Assembly (NCBI GenBank): GCA_022496185.1
Contig: WTXG01000054.1
Location: 1-64,000, forward strand
Direction: 5' to 3'
DNA: 64,000 bases
Origin: Multifurca ochricompacta
Lineage: Eukaryota > Basidiomycota > Agaricomycetes > Russulales > Russulaceae
The translations under genes were made by a program, and so were the position numbers. Below, piece by piece: positions 44,965-55,855 of this stretch. The first letter of the stretch is position 1, and every line of letters begins with the position of its first letter. The notes under the pieces are model-generated. The model was not told where the DNA came from, did not search any database, and saw nothing but the letters and a program-made list of their open reading frames with translations.

Positions 44965-47640
44965 TTACTTCTCGGCGTCCTGGTTGAACTCTGTCATGCT
45001 AGTATAATCTGCAAGGCTGCGATATATACGCGACGCGCCAATTGCCATCATGATAACTATTGTTCAAGTGACGTGAGATGACGGGTAAGGTGAGAAAATT
45101 GATCTGCAATACTCACGCTCTGGTGTTTGGAACATCTGGGCAACCGAAGAGAGTTGATGAATCTTTATGGATCTTCTCAAGGAAGGTCGAACAATAGCAT
45201 GTTGAAATAATCTATGCGATAGGCAAGGTATGTCAGCGCCCATGCCCATGCCTGCCTGCGGGCGGAATGAGAGATTCTCTACCGTTTGAATTGAGAATAA
45301 TGAAAACCTGACATGGTCTTGTAAATGAGGGATTACGTGAGACAATTTAAGATAATGCGCACAGTCGGGGGTATCTCCGCAACGGTAACCAGAAGAATCC
45401 AAAAGAGACCCTATCCGCACAGCGTTTCACATATCTCCGCAGACGTAGAATGAGGGTCTAACCTACCTGGTTGTAGAGGAGACGCCAAAGGCCAAACATG
45501 CCTGCTTCTCCGTAGCGTCACAGATCCATAAGCATCAAAATGAGCAAGATTATGTCTTCCGCAAGCGTTGATATAATGTTTGTCATGGTCAATGGTCAGT
45601 CGGCTATCGGGAACGAGGCATCTTCGTGTCGTCGGAATCCAGACTGATTCTGCCTGAGTAACATGTTTCAGCAACAGCTTGAGCCTGACTGTGATAAGAG
45701 AATGTGAACCAACACACTGCAAATAAATAATGGGGTCGTCCGATAGCAGGGAGCAAAGAAGCCAAGTGGAAGAAAAGAAATAGGTCATAACACCCACCCG
45801 CCAATCACTTTGTCCCTATAGTAGTTACCAGAACTCATGTCTAGTAACCATGCAACTTAGGCAAGGCATTGCAAGCATGTAATAAATTTGATCTAAAAAA
45901 AGGGAATATAGTAATGTCGGAGACAATGCATGGATAAGTCTTAGAGGCAGGGCATAATAAAGAGACAAGGCCAGAGTTCGTAACATCCGAGGCGATTTTT
46001 ACATGCATTGTATAAAGGAGAAAAAATAACAAACGGTCAAAATAAGTGCGGATTTCATTTCTCCATCATGTCGGAAAAATCAGCGAGCGAGCATAGCTAA
46101 TGGTATCCTAAATACAGAACAGATGGATGGATAATGTCATTTAATAAAATGTAACATGTGTTCGTTATGAAAATGAATCTCTCTCTTGCTTGCGGATATC
46201 AAGATGGAAGGGTAGATAAACGGGAAAGGGAAGGGTGCGGGTGTGGGGGTGAAGTAGTGACACGAGCCGTTATGCAGTTGGGCTGCTCAGGGATGGAGTG
46301 CGTCGTGGCAAATATTATCATTGCCCGGCAAGGCTAGCGGGGGCTGAAATCCCAAGCCCGGCCAGTTATCGCAAAGTGTTTTTTCTAACGCCAGAGCCAG
46401 TCGACCCAACGCTTGTTGATTGATACCCATGTCTAAGGGAAGGAAGGGAAAACAAATAAAGGCTGAAAAAATCAAGTCGTCAAAAGCATAGACGGGACCA
46501 TGGTTATACGGATTGATCGACTTCAGTGGACGTGAAGCTGGCCAATTTGCCAACGGTCTTGTCCAGGGATCCCTCAATCGTATCCGCTTCTGTGCGCGAC
46601 GTTTGAGTGACCCTCTCCGTGTGCTGCGACAACTGAGTCGTTTCTCGGAAACGAATCGTCGCGGGTACCGTTGTGGACACCGCTCTGCGAGGTGCGGCCC
46701 AGGATCTGGAAAATAAGTTTTTTAGTTTAACTGATCTGGGGGCGAAAGTCAGCGCAAAATGAAACTATTACTTCTCGGCGCTCCAGTTGAACTCTGTCAT
46801 GCTAGTATAATCTGCAAGGCTGCGATAAATACGCGACGCGCTAACTGCCATCATGATAACTATTTCCCAGGTGGCATGAGACGACAGAAAGGTGAGAAAT
46901 TTGATCTGCAGTACTCACGCTCTGGTGTTTGGAACATCTAGGCAACCGAAGAGAGGAGTTAATAGTCTTTATGGATCTTCTTAAGGAAAGTCGAACATAC
47001 TAGGTTGAAATAATCTATCGTTAGGCAAGGAATATGATATGTTAGTGGCCCTGGCAGAGATAGAGACTCCCTACCGTTTAAATTGAGAATAATGAAAACC
47101 TGACATGGTCTTGTAAATGAGGGATTACGCGTGACAATTTAAGATAATGCGCACAGTCGGGGGTATCTCCGCAACGGTAACCAGAAGAATCCAAAAGAGA
47201 CCCTATCCCGCACAGCGTTCCATATATCTCCGTAGACTTAGAACGGGGGTCTAACCTACCTGGTTGTAGAGGAGACGCCAAAGGCCAAACATGCCTGCTT
47301 CTCCGTAGCGTCGCAGACCCATAAGCATCAAAATGAGCAAGATTATGTCTTCTATGAGCGTTACTATAATGTTTGCCATGCTCCGTCGGCTATGAAGAAC
47401 GACGCAGCTTTGTGTCGTCGGACTCCAGACTGATTCTGCCTGAGTATCGTATTTCAGCAACAGCGTGAGCCTGACTATGAGAATGCATGGTACCGTTGCG
47501 ATACCTGATCAATGGAGCGTCAGGACAACTTCTTCCAAAGAGGTGATATGGTGATACGAGAATGTGAACCAACGCACTGTGAATATAGAATGCAATATTG
47601 AGGAGCCAAGCGGCAACGGCTATGCCAGTAGCGATCCGAT
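44430..47640. repeat. Tandem segmental duplication (about 44430-45840 and 46055-47640)
   Basis: Two consecutive segments match over long stretches at an offset of about 1.65-1.8 kb. Examples are gaactctgtcatgctagtat at about 44980 and 46790, the 19 nt exon at about 45120 and 46919, and cctacctggttgtagaggag at about 45463 and 47258. The unit covers the 3' flank and 3' half of the membrane-protein gene. The offset increases because the second copy retains about 165 bp (46503-46667) that the first has lost. Confidence 0.85.
44965..45860 (-). pseudogene. 5'-truncated pseudogene of the array membrane-protein family (copy A)
   Basis: Read on the minus strand, this copy retains the last exon (V-I-M-M-A-I-G-A-S-R-I-Y-R-S-L-A-D-Y), the 19 nt exon M-F-Q-T-P-E, the 25 nt exon V-F-I-I-L-N and the exon L-L-I-L-M-L-M...Y-G-E-A-G-M-F-G-L-W-R-L-L-Y-N-Q. 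It has an in-frame TGA where copy B has CGA (L-R-R-Y becomes L-stop-R-Y, near 45520). Its 14 nt exon has lost the donor (GTATGT in B, GCTATT here). The N-terminal exons encoding the first membrane spans are missing, and the C-terminal coding exon found in copy B is deleted. The pattern indicates a dead tandem duplicate. The upstream boundary is approximate. Confidence 0.8.
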
Positions 47641-48323
47641 TCTTCTCCCAGATGGCAATACTGTGAACCAGGGGACACCATCAGAACTTCGTCCGCGGGA
47701 ACTACACACACGCACGTACATTCGGAGTACTATGAGGGCCGATGCAAATATGAAGGCGAGATAGGCGAAGAACTGGTGTAAAGCACACATTAAGTGGTCT
47801 TGGATAGCTTTGGACGAGCAGGAACCATACAAATACGCAAATCAGCCATGCCTGAAAACAGTGTAAGCTAAGTGGAAGAATCAATTGAATGAAGAGAGCG
47901 ACGCACTTTACAGTCTATCGGGCTTGTGACATTAAATCCAATGAATATTACGATGACAGCAACGAGAGCTGAAAGGCGACAACCAGAGTACAGCTTTTCA
48001 CCAGGACGCAATCAGGTTTATGCTGGGGTAAGATTATATATGCACATCTTACCAATATGGTCCAGCGATACCTCCTTCGTCCTGTGACAATCTGCCATTC
48101 GAACCCGAAAGTAGTGAAGTACTCCCATCTACACAGGTTGTCACACAAGATAGGGGGAGGAATGGAAAGTGGCTTACATGTAGATCCCACCCATCACATG
48201 GAGAAGCTTGACAAAAGCGACTGCAAAGGGATAAAATCGAGTCAGGCAACCGTACAAAGGTTGAAGAAAATGAATCGCACAGCCATCGGCTTGCTCGACT
48301 GCGGGATCATGGAAGTTGGTCAT
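46504..48323 (-). CDS. Multi-span membrane protein of the tandem array (copy B), apparently intact
   Basis: Member of an agaric family of roughly seven-span membrane proteins with no assigned function. Exon 1 is 43 nt (M-T-N-F-H-D-P-A-V-E-Q-A-D-G), joined in phase to F-A-F-V-K-L-L-H-V-M-G-G-I-Y-M. Next come W-E-Y-F-T-T-F-G-F-E-W, I-V-T-G-R-R-R-Y-R-W-T, I-F-I-G-F-N-V-T-S-P-I-D-C, I-F-A-S-A-L-I-V-L-R-M, I-A-I-W-E-K-N-R, I-I-L-L-I-L-M-L-M-G-L-R-R-Y and G-L-W-R-L-L-Y-N-Q. The micro-exons of 25, 14 and 19 nt give V-F-I-I-L-N-L-N, D-Y-F-N-L and M-F-Q-T-P-E. After S-R-I-Y-R-S-L-A-D-Y a further splice (E-K | S-W-A-A-P) opens a hydrophilic Thr/Ser/Glu-rich tail ending D-Q-S-V, stop 46504-46506. Without that splice the protein ends at 46768. 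Confidence 0.72.
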
Positions 48324-48727
48324 GATGGCTAGAGAGAGCTGATATCAGACCAGGCGGGGGGTTGTGGGGAAGGTGATAGGGAAATCGATGCAAGGCGGGT
48401 CTTGACGGCGCTAGCGAATTGGAATATACATAAATGAGTGCTTGCACGAACAATTCCCTCACGAGCGGTAAATGGAACTGGCGCTGCTTACATGACTATC
48501 CACGTTCTTTTCCGAAGAGGCCGGGGTGGAACCTCCCTGATGATTCTATGATTCTATGATTCGTGATTCTAGGTTCCGTGTGAATTGATTAGTAGACTTG
48601 ACAGACCTCTGTAACCACGAGTAATGGTATCCTTGTCTTGCATACGTGGCTGTCATCCGGTCTCCAGGTCACCCTGCCCTCCACCGCGGCATCATCTCAT
48701 CGGTTGTGTTTGCGGTTAATTGTTGTT

Positions 48728-48761
48728 GAGATTGAGATTGAGATTGAGATTGAGATTGAGA
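48728..48761 (+). repeat. GAGATT hexamer microsatellite
   Basis: More than five tandem copies of gagatt in intergenic DNA, followed by a GA-rich stretch. Confidence 0.9.
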
Positions 48762-48815
48762 GGAGAGGAGTGAAAGCGCGGGTGCGGATAAGTCCGAGAA
48801 GTCGAGAAGGTCACT

Positions 48816-48849
48816 CGTATCGTATCGTATCGTATCGTATCGTATCGTA
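48816..48849 (+). repeat. CGTAT pentamer microsatellite
   Basis: About seven tandem copies of cgtat, ending cgtaag; it lies 55 bp from the hexamer tract, so two unrelated motifs expanded close together. Confidence 0.9.
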
Positions 48850-49806
48850 AGAACCCTCTCCTTCCCGCGCTATCACCCACCATTCAACATGTCTTCCCTT
48901 TTATTGTGGCACTTTATCGTCCTCGTTTAACCGACCTTTAAACTAACCATGGTCACCCTTGCCATCGCCTGATCGGCTTTTCCCACTGGCACTCGTAGGT
49001 TTTCCTCAGCGCTCCGTATACATCGTGGAGCCTGTCAATCACACTTTGCGTATCTGGCGCTTTCTGTCAATGATGCCGTACAACGACTTCACAGCTTTTT
49101 GATCTCCCCCTCCAAAACCTGTGTCCAACAAAACTGGTGCGCATTCTTGGTCTTCACGGGGGTGTTATCCTTTTAGTTTTCTTTCGTTCTGTAGAGTCTC
49201 TGGCGGATGTATCGAGACTCGGTGCTGGTGCACTTTCTATGCCTGTGCCACATACAGAAGCGCTTCTCGTGACACTATCTTTGCCAACGCTCATGTTGTG
49301 AATTGTTTTTGGTTCCAAATCAGTGTTGCAATTCGCCTATCAAACTAGGAATGTATTTCTCAATGACAACTAGACTTGAGCTGTCTTGACAGCGACCTTC
49401 GCAGGAGCTAAATTGCAAGCTTTCCGTGGCTCGGCCAGCATACACCTGACCTAGAACGCTTCTCTGCGTGGGAGTAAACTGGTAGTTTTCCCAGCTGTAC
49501 AATTGGACAAGCAGGCCCAGGGTGAACAATCTAAGCATAATACCTTCTAGAAGCGGTGTACGCGTCAAATACAGACAGTCCTATAAAGAGACCTTACAAA
49601 ACATACCTGCATAATCACTGATGTGGAGGCGTATCACCGTTAGAGTAAATGTCAGCAAAATCGCCGTCTCAGAACCTTTTCCAACTTGTCGCCTTCCGAA
49701 CCAAACGTCGTAAGGGCTCTGCCACTCATGACGAACATCCCACATTCTAGAATTCTGGATTCCCTGTACAGGGTAGTTTTGGTCAGAGAGGCTACGTGTT
49801 CGCCTA

Positions 49807-49919
49807 TTACCTCGTTCGACCATTCGTCATCGGCAACTGCAACTGGTGGTGTTTAATCATTGCAGGATGCTCAGCGAGTCTGCGGTAGATGCGCGCAGCA
49901 CCAAGCACCATGATGTTCA
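49807..49919 (-). pseudogene. Isolated last exon of the array family (copy C)
   Basis: On the minus strand an acceptor (TTATTCAG) precedes N-I-M-V-L-G-A-A-R-I-Y-R-R-L-A-E-H-P, which matches the conserved last exon (I-M-A-L-G-A-S-R-I-Y-R). It opens in the same phase as in the intact copies and runs to a stop at 49807-49809. None of the micro-exons or membrane-spanning exons were found upstream in the next 1 kb, so this is a relic. Confidence 0.65.
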
Positions 49920-52886
49920 CTGAATAACAAGATATCATAATTGATCAAAGTGAGTGACAAGCCGATGAAGAGGGAGAGAGGGGAAGAAAGAAGCAGACGT
50001 CGTGGTGAGAAACCCAGACGGCTTGCATTTTTTAAGCCCGCCCCCCTCGCAACCCCTTTTCGTGAACCCCGAAGCGAAGGAATGGCACACATCATGACTC
50101 CACAATGATTCAACATCTTCGCACCGTAGAAATTGATGGTGTAGGCAGCGTCACAGAATCTGCGGCGCGCTTTCTGAACCACTGATATATGCAAAGGAGA
50201 ATGGGCTTGCGTTTATGTTGCCCGCGTTGGAGGATGTGTGGCCGCTATGGTCTTGACCTGCCAATGCGTGTCAGTAATTGACCCGGACACAAGGCAGCTC
50301 AGTAAAGAACGGTCAGTTCAAAATGACTCCTCAAAGAATTCGACATCCAGTCATATCCAGTCATTCCCCAGTCGCTCTTTCTCTGCCTTTGTAGTCACTC
50401 GCTCACTCATTCCGGTCGACTTGGATGTCAACTTGGATATTGGATCGCAATTAGACACCACCGGTTTACTGGGTGTCACGTGCACGGCGTAGCCCAGGAA
50501 CAGGGCAATCCTGAGTCCACGGGAAAAAGTCTAAGATGAACTGGGTCCTTGTTGTGTTAAACGTTCTGTACCTGCGTTTCTGCGATTGCCTTGCCTTGCC
50601 TTACCTTGAAGTCATGAAAGGGGCATTGAGATCCATCCACTTCAAGTGCAATCAGGTCGAAAGTGGGCGCCGCGTGCACATGGATTTCCACACTCGAAGA
50701 TCCATGTTGAAAAAAATAACCACTTGTGACGTTTAGTCGAGAAAATGGTATAATGCATCAAATGATTTTATAACCACCGAGCTTTCCTTTCTTCTCTACG
50801 CACCATTTCCCCTCGCTCACCGGGCTTCCCCTATGCTAAAAATACGCGCCGGAGAATTGAAGCTGTCGATTCATATGGACAAGGACGTCTGGCTCGCTTG
50901 AACAGCATTGCTAGATCCGTTCCGAGGTCATGTTGCATCATCACCCCCACTCTCAGATTCCCTGCCTGCCTGTTCTATCTCCTTTGATATTTGGATGTAC
51001 CATATTTCACCCTAGCTGAAGCACCGGACGGTACCCACTCGAGTGTCGCCAGGGGATCAAGGGAGAACTACCTAGCGGTACGTCAGGACTTCTTCTGATG
51101 CTCCACCATGTTTGGCATTTCTGCCATTACTATGCGGCGCGTGGCGCAAGAGAATTCAGGTGTTATTAAATCGGCCTCGTTCTTCAGCCGAGATAACACT
51201 CGTGGCACGGGAAAATACTGACATAAACTTTCTCACTCACTGTGAACCTATCCGTCACCTCCCTTCCCTTACCGTCCCGCGGGGAAACCGTTTCGAACTC
51301 CTGCGTTGCACGCCGAACCTTCGCTCTCCCTCACTTCCGGTTTTCCTGGGATACCCGCCACGTCTACTTACCTACGCAATGCCGCGCCACAGAAACTTTA
51401 TACCCGCCTGGATCCTGAAGGACGGGGCTTCGTCAGGTTCTACTATTACTGAAACATTACTCGAATCATAATCCCCTTTTCTACGTGTGCCAGAAGACAA
51501 GCTGGGCACGATAGTCCCCGCATTGCAGGGGCCCACGTGAAAGTCAGCGAAGTCCCTGGGAAAGAAGTAGATGAAAAATGTCAGCGATCGTTAAAAGGAC
51601 ACAAAGTCCCCAGTGAACACTTTGGGGTCACGCGATTTGTAAATCATAAGAGGGAAGATGAAGAGGAGCACATAATGATGGTTTCTGGAGCAATTGTCAC
51701 TCCAGCGAAAAAGTCACATAACCAGCACATGGGTTTGCGCTAAGCCGAATAACTCCACATCTGCCTCTGTTGCTCCCATCCCTCGGCACCACACCATCGT
51801 CCACTCCCCGCGCGAGTCCATGATGGCAGAGGCCGCAGCACCAACCATTTTGCGATCCCTGAGATCTTTGGAGCTAAAAACCACTGTCATGTGGATGAAG
51901 CCACAGTCGCGCCGAGGCCTGGCTAGTAATGTCTTGATCTCATGTCTAGTTTATGGGGGAGCTGGGCCCCTGTATATAGCTTGCGTGCCCCAAAGAAGGC
52001 AGGTCCCAGGGAGCCAGTGCAAGTACGCCAACCGGGAGTCTTGCCAGTCAGACTTGCCAACCAGAATGATGATCATTGTTACCATTATCATCTTCAAAAT
52101 TCCCTGAAGTGGAATGGGATATGAAGGTTTGAGAAACCTTTTTCCTGTCCAGTCTTGCAAAAATCTGGCTTCTGGGCAACTTTCACTTCTAAACTTTCCA
52201 ATAAGGGCTTCACGACACCAATCTACAAGAGGAGACGCACTAGCTAGATGAAATGCAGGTCATAGCTCCGAAGGAATGGTGCAGTTTTGCCCTGCGCTCT
52301 TGCTCTTGACTCTGCAATGATGGCAACCAGCCCAACTTTTGATCAAAGCTGTTTTCGTGGCATGACATGGAGCTATACTCTACTGGAACATGATGAAGCC
52401 AAGATCACGGCAACTAGATAAAGCGAAAGCTCCTGCTTGGCGGCAGACGTATGAGGGCCAGGCACACAAAGTAATAACTGAGTATAGAGCATCTTAAGGA
52501 CCCGCGGAATTTGTACGCCGCCCTCAATCACACTGAACTTGAAGTTTGGTACACGTAAACCAGATCCTTTTTACTGGTATCAACAAGGGCCGTCTCCGCA
52601 CATTAGGTTAGTACGGTTGTCAGTTTGATTTGATGACAACTCGTCCTTAGTCCTATAACCTCTTCCACCTAAGTAACATGCTATAAAGAAAAAGATTGGG
52701 CAGAAGGATTCCTCATTCGCGTCCATCAGCATCTACATGCGAGCTTTCGGGAGCAACTCTCACGATGCACGCAGTACATCTCTCACCTCCATTCTATGAA
52801 AGAAAGTTGTAGAGTGAGTATTCAGTGTACCAAAGGGGGGTCGTTCTAAAGTGCGTACAGTGGGCGTGTTCTAGCGGCCGTTATTA
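49920..52886. other. Three-kilobase gene-poor stretch of the array
   Basis: No supported gene. A possible highly decayed last-exon relic lies on the minus strand near 51953-51990 (L-L-W-G-T-Q-A-I-Y-R-G, resembling L-G-A-S-S-I-Y-R-G). The remainder shows no conserved coding motif, tandem repeat or terminal repeat that I can recognise. Confidence 0.4.
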
Positions 52887-54543
52887 TCAAGCAATATTGT
52901 CGTCCCGAAACGCCTTAGGTTTCTTATCGCACTCCGGAGTGAACAGTGAGGGTGAAATTACATCTGTGGCAAGCATCGCACTCCCTGGGCCTTGTGTTCC
53001 CAAAGAGGGGTACCCCCCTGAGAGGTAGCTCTCACGTGGGCCTGCTAGGCGCCCGCTTCCGAGTTCACTCGATCGCACGCCTATGGTACTCATGTCGTCT
53101 GTTGACCACTTCAAGGCGGTATAGTCGGCGAGGCCACGGTATATGCTTGAAGCACCAAGTGCCATTATGACCACTGAATGTCGCAGTCAGCGAGGTTGAA
53201 CACCGTCTCCTGGTGGTGTGCGGACCCACATGCGAGAACCTGGAACATCTGTGTTGGGATTGACAGTTAGTTCTATGGATTCCCCTTGTTAAGCGATCAA
53301 ACGCACCAAATTCATAGGGTCTGCCGTGACAGTTCGCCGGTAAATAAAAATTGTTAGCATGGATAAGAATATTACCCACCATTCAAATTCAAGGTAATAA
53401 AAACCTGTCAGGAAAACTATTAATTATGTACACAGCGCATTCTTTTGGGTAAACGCACCGCAGCGGGGACCTCTGCGAGGGTGACAATCACAACCCACGC
53501 CAAGCCCTATGACATATGTCAACTTTCGGAATCAATGCGGAAAGGAAGGTCTACCTGTTTGTACAGGAGCCCCCAGATGCCACCCCCCTGGCGGGACTCG
53601 TTCCAGAGCAAGAGACCAACGAGCATGAGTGCGAGTAGAACGAGGTCGCTGGCTAAAGTGGAGAAGATGCTAATCCTCCCGCGGTCGGTATGCTGGATCT
53701 CACAGAAGCTTCCATTCCAAATCGCATGGACCGTGACCGTGCCTGTAAATTTGACTCAGAAACACAACACCACGCAAAGCGAGAGAACGAACTCACTGTA
53801 AATGTAAGTGCCAGTGCTGACCAGCCACGCGGAGGAGGCAAGTATGATGGCAATCGTGTTACGTGCCCAAAATGCAACGCTGAGGGTGCCATGACAAGAG
53901 TGCCTTTATAATAACGCAGCTTTACTCACATGCGCAGGACAATCAAAGCTGAGGCACAAGTGAATGAAAAATATCCCATAAACTGCGCGACCACTCAGTG
54001 TGAGACAATGTCATTGAAGCAATGAGTTTCTTACGAAGGTACTGATGACCCATATCTAAGTAACAGCTCAGTTTCTCCAGCCCATTCGAACAGCACCCGA
54101 GGCAAGAGGCCCGTACCTGACAGTCAATCCTGTGACCCCCGTCGAAACCCAGAAAATGGAAGATGATGGCGATCAGAGTGCACCATCGACATCCTAAGTA
54201 AAGCTCGAGGTAGCAGGTTGGCCATGCCATCTAATTCGTGCCAGGGAGGAGCACACACCAGGAATGGCCAATTAAATTTCCGCTTTCCCCTTATAACAGC
54301 ACACTCAAAATCGAGGTTTGAGATGAACTCCCAGCTGATGCAAGCATGAGATTGAAAACCATGAAACTTGTCGGATATGAAAGAGGACGAGATAGCTTAC
54401 ATGTATACGCCACCCAGGACATGGACAAACTTGAGGAGAGCGACTGTCATGCAAAGCTGAATCGTTTAGATCCCCCTGAGGCCACAATGAGCTAACGAAC
54501 AGTATTCCGCGGCGACATGGCCAGGTTCACGCCAATCTTTCAT
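52887..54543 (-). CDS. Multi-span membrane protein of the tandem array (copy D), apparently intact
   Basis: Best-preserved array member. Exon 1 (43 nt) gives M-K-D-W-R-E-P-G-H-V-A-A-E-Y, spliced in phase to F-A-L-L-K-F-V-H-V-L-G-G-V-Y-M. Then come W-E-F-I-S-N-L-D-F-E, R-G-K-R-K-F-N-W-P, T-L-I-A-I-I-F-H-F-L-G-F-D and I-D-C-Q, then A-R-N-T-I-A-I-I-L-A-S-S-A-W-L, an extracellular-type loop with N-G-S-F-C-E-I, L-V-L-L-A-L-M-L-V-G-L-L-L-W and G-I-W-G-L-L-Y-K-Q. V-T-L-A-E-V-P-A-A precedes the micro-exon chain: 25 nt V-F-I-T-L-N-L-N, 14 nt (53307-53320) D-P-M-N-L, 19 nt (53230-53248) M-F-Q-V-L-A. The last exon has V-I-M-A-L-G-A-S-S-I-Y-R-G-L-A-D-Y and a polar Ser/Gly-rich cytosolic tail. No stop or frameshift was found. 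Function is unknown; a receptor-like topology is only inference. Confidence 0.75.
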
Positions 54544-55478
54544 GTCAAGCCGCTAGCGGGGCCAATGTTCTAAAGTTGTGAGCTGCTTGGGGTAGAGGAA
54601 ATGAGGAGGCTCGAGAAAGGAAATTGTTCGCGTTGTTCGAGGACAAAAAAGAGGGCGGCGTATCGCCGCAAGTGAGATATCATACAGAGGCAGCTCGTCC
54701 AGCGGCAGCCTTGACACACTTACAAAAACAACGCCCGGAGCACTGTCCATTATTTGAAATTAATGCGGTTGTTCCGATTCAATCTCTGAATCTGAATCTC
54801 TAAATGAAATGAATGAAAAGAAGGCGTGAGTTGCGTCTTTTTCCACATTGTGGCCTTTAAGCCAAGAGTGTAAGGTCAATTCCAGCTATAGGATATAAGC
54901 CCGAGTGCTGTTGTGATAACTGGGCGCCACATGTGAGTCGTCTGGACAAATGTACAGGTGGCAAACACCGCATTTATGGTGTCAAGTAATTGAATTTATT
55001 GCTGTCTGTCTCGAAAGCTCAATTGTTCAAAGGTTCGCCTGTTGTATCGATAGCATACGTGGAACTAGTGCAGTCCACATGCAAGACTCTTCTTGAGAAA
55101 TCAAGAAAGAATGGACCTTCATATTGAAGCCTGAGGGTTCTCCCAGTCTGTGAATAATACTGGTGAGCTCTGGAGGGCAAAAGAAGACGCCAACCGTAGG
55201 ACCGTGGGGGTATTTTTTATTCTTAATTTCTATGATGTAATCCTACTTAGTGAGATGCCCGGCTAACAAGTGCCCAACTTCGACTTGAGTAGAAACTCCT
55301 GGTATTCTAAAAGGCGTCAAAGTGAAGCACTGAGGTAAATTATTATATGCAAAGAATCACCACTCAGGAAACAAACCCTGTGAGGGGACGCTGACGCATT
55401 AATTTCGTTACATTTTATACATCTAACGGAAGCGGGCGTGCGTCGCTTAATATCAGGCGTTATGGTTCTCAACCTTCG
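54544..55478. other. Intergenic region between copies D and E
   Basis: Contains the presumed promoter of copy D and A/T-rich DNA. No coding motif or clear relic was seen. Confidence 0.45.
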
Positions 55479-55855
55479 TCACCATATCCTTATCATGTCC
55501 GGAGACGTAGCCCAGAAGAACCAAGATTGACACCGGGTCTCCACCGGGACCGAAAGTTTCCAGGGGAAGGAGCCCTCAGATGGGGGAACGATAAGATGCC
55601 CGGTGCCCTGCTCGTTTGGATATCTACCAGCACCCACGTTGGCGGAAACGACGCAGTCTGAGTGGTCAATGTAGTCCACCGGTCCACGATAAATGCTCGA
55701 AGCGCCAAGTGGTATAATGGCGACTCAATAACAAAAAGCTGCGATGAGCAAGGTGCATTCACATTCTAGAGGCAAGATGGCTCGCTCTGACGGAAAATCT
55801 GAGGAAACGCACTGTAACCATTAACAACGACAGCAGAGCTGCGCCAGTCAACCAT
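55479..55855 (-). pseudogene. Internally deleted array copy: first and last exon only (copy E)
   Basis: Exon 1 at 55813-55855 (M-V-D-W-R-S-S-A-V-V-V-N-G-Y, donor GTGCGT) has the same 43 nt length and phase as in intact copies. Only 89 nt away an acceptor at 55724 opens the last exon (I-A-I-I-P-L-G-A-S-S-I-Y-R-G-P-V-D-Y), which runs to a stop at 55479. All intervening exons, about 1.3 kb in intact genes, are absent. Because both junctions are phase 1, splicing would give a continuous reading of about 95 residues. It lacks all but fragments of the membrane spans, so loss of the original function is likely. Confidence 0.65.

Larger units (their letters stand above)
48324..49806. other. Intergenic region of the array between copies B and C
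   Basis: No gene was recognised. The region contains the likely promoter of copy B (just above 48323), two microsatellites and A/T-rich DNA. The short open frames on both strands share no motif with the array family or any family known to me. Confidence 0.45.

Noticed and set aside
50238..51471. Several 65-120 codon open frames in the gene-poor stretch
   Set aside because: They show no motif, no splice-linked continuation and no resemblance to the array family; they look like chance frames.
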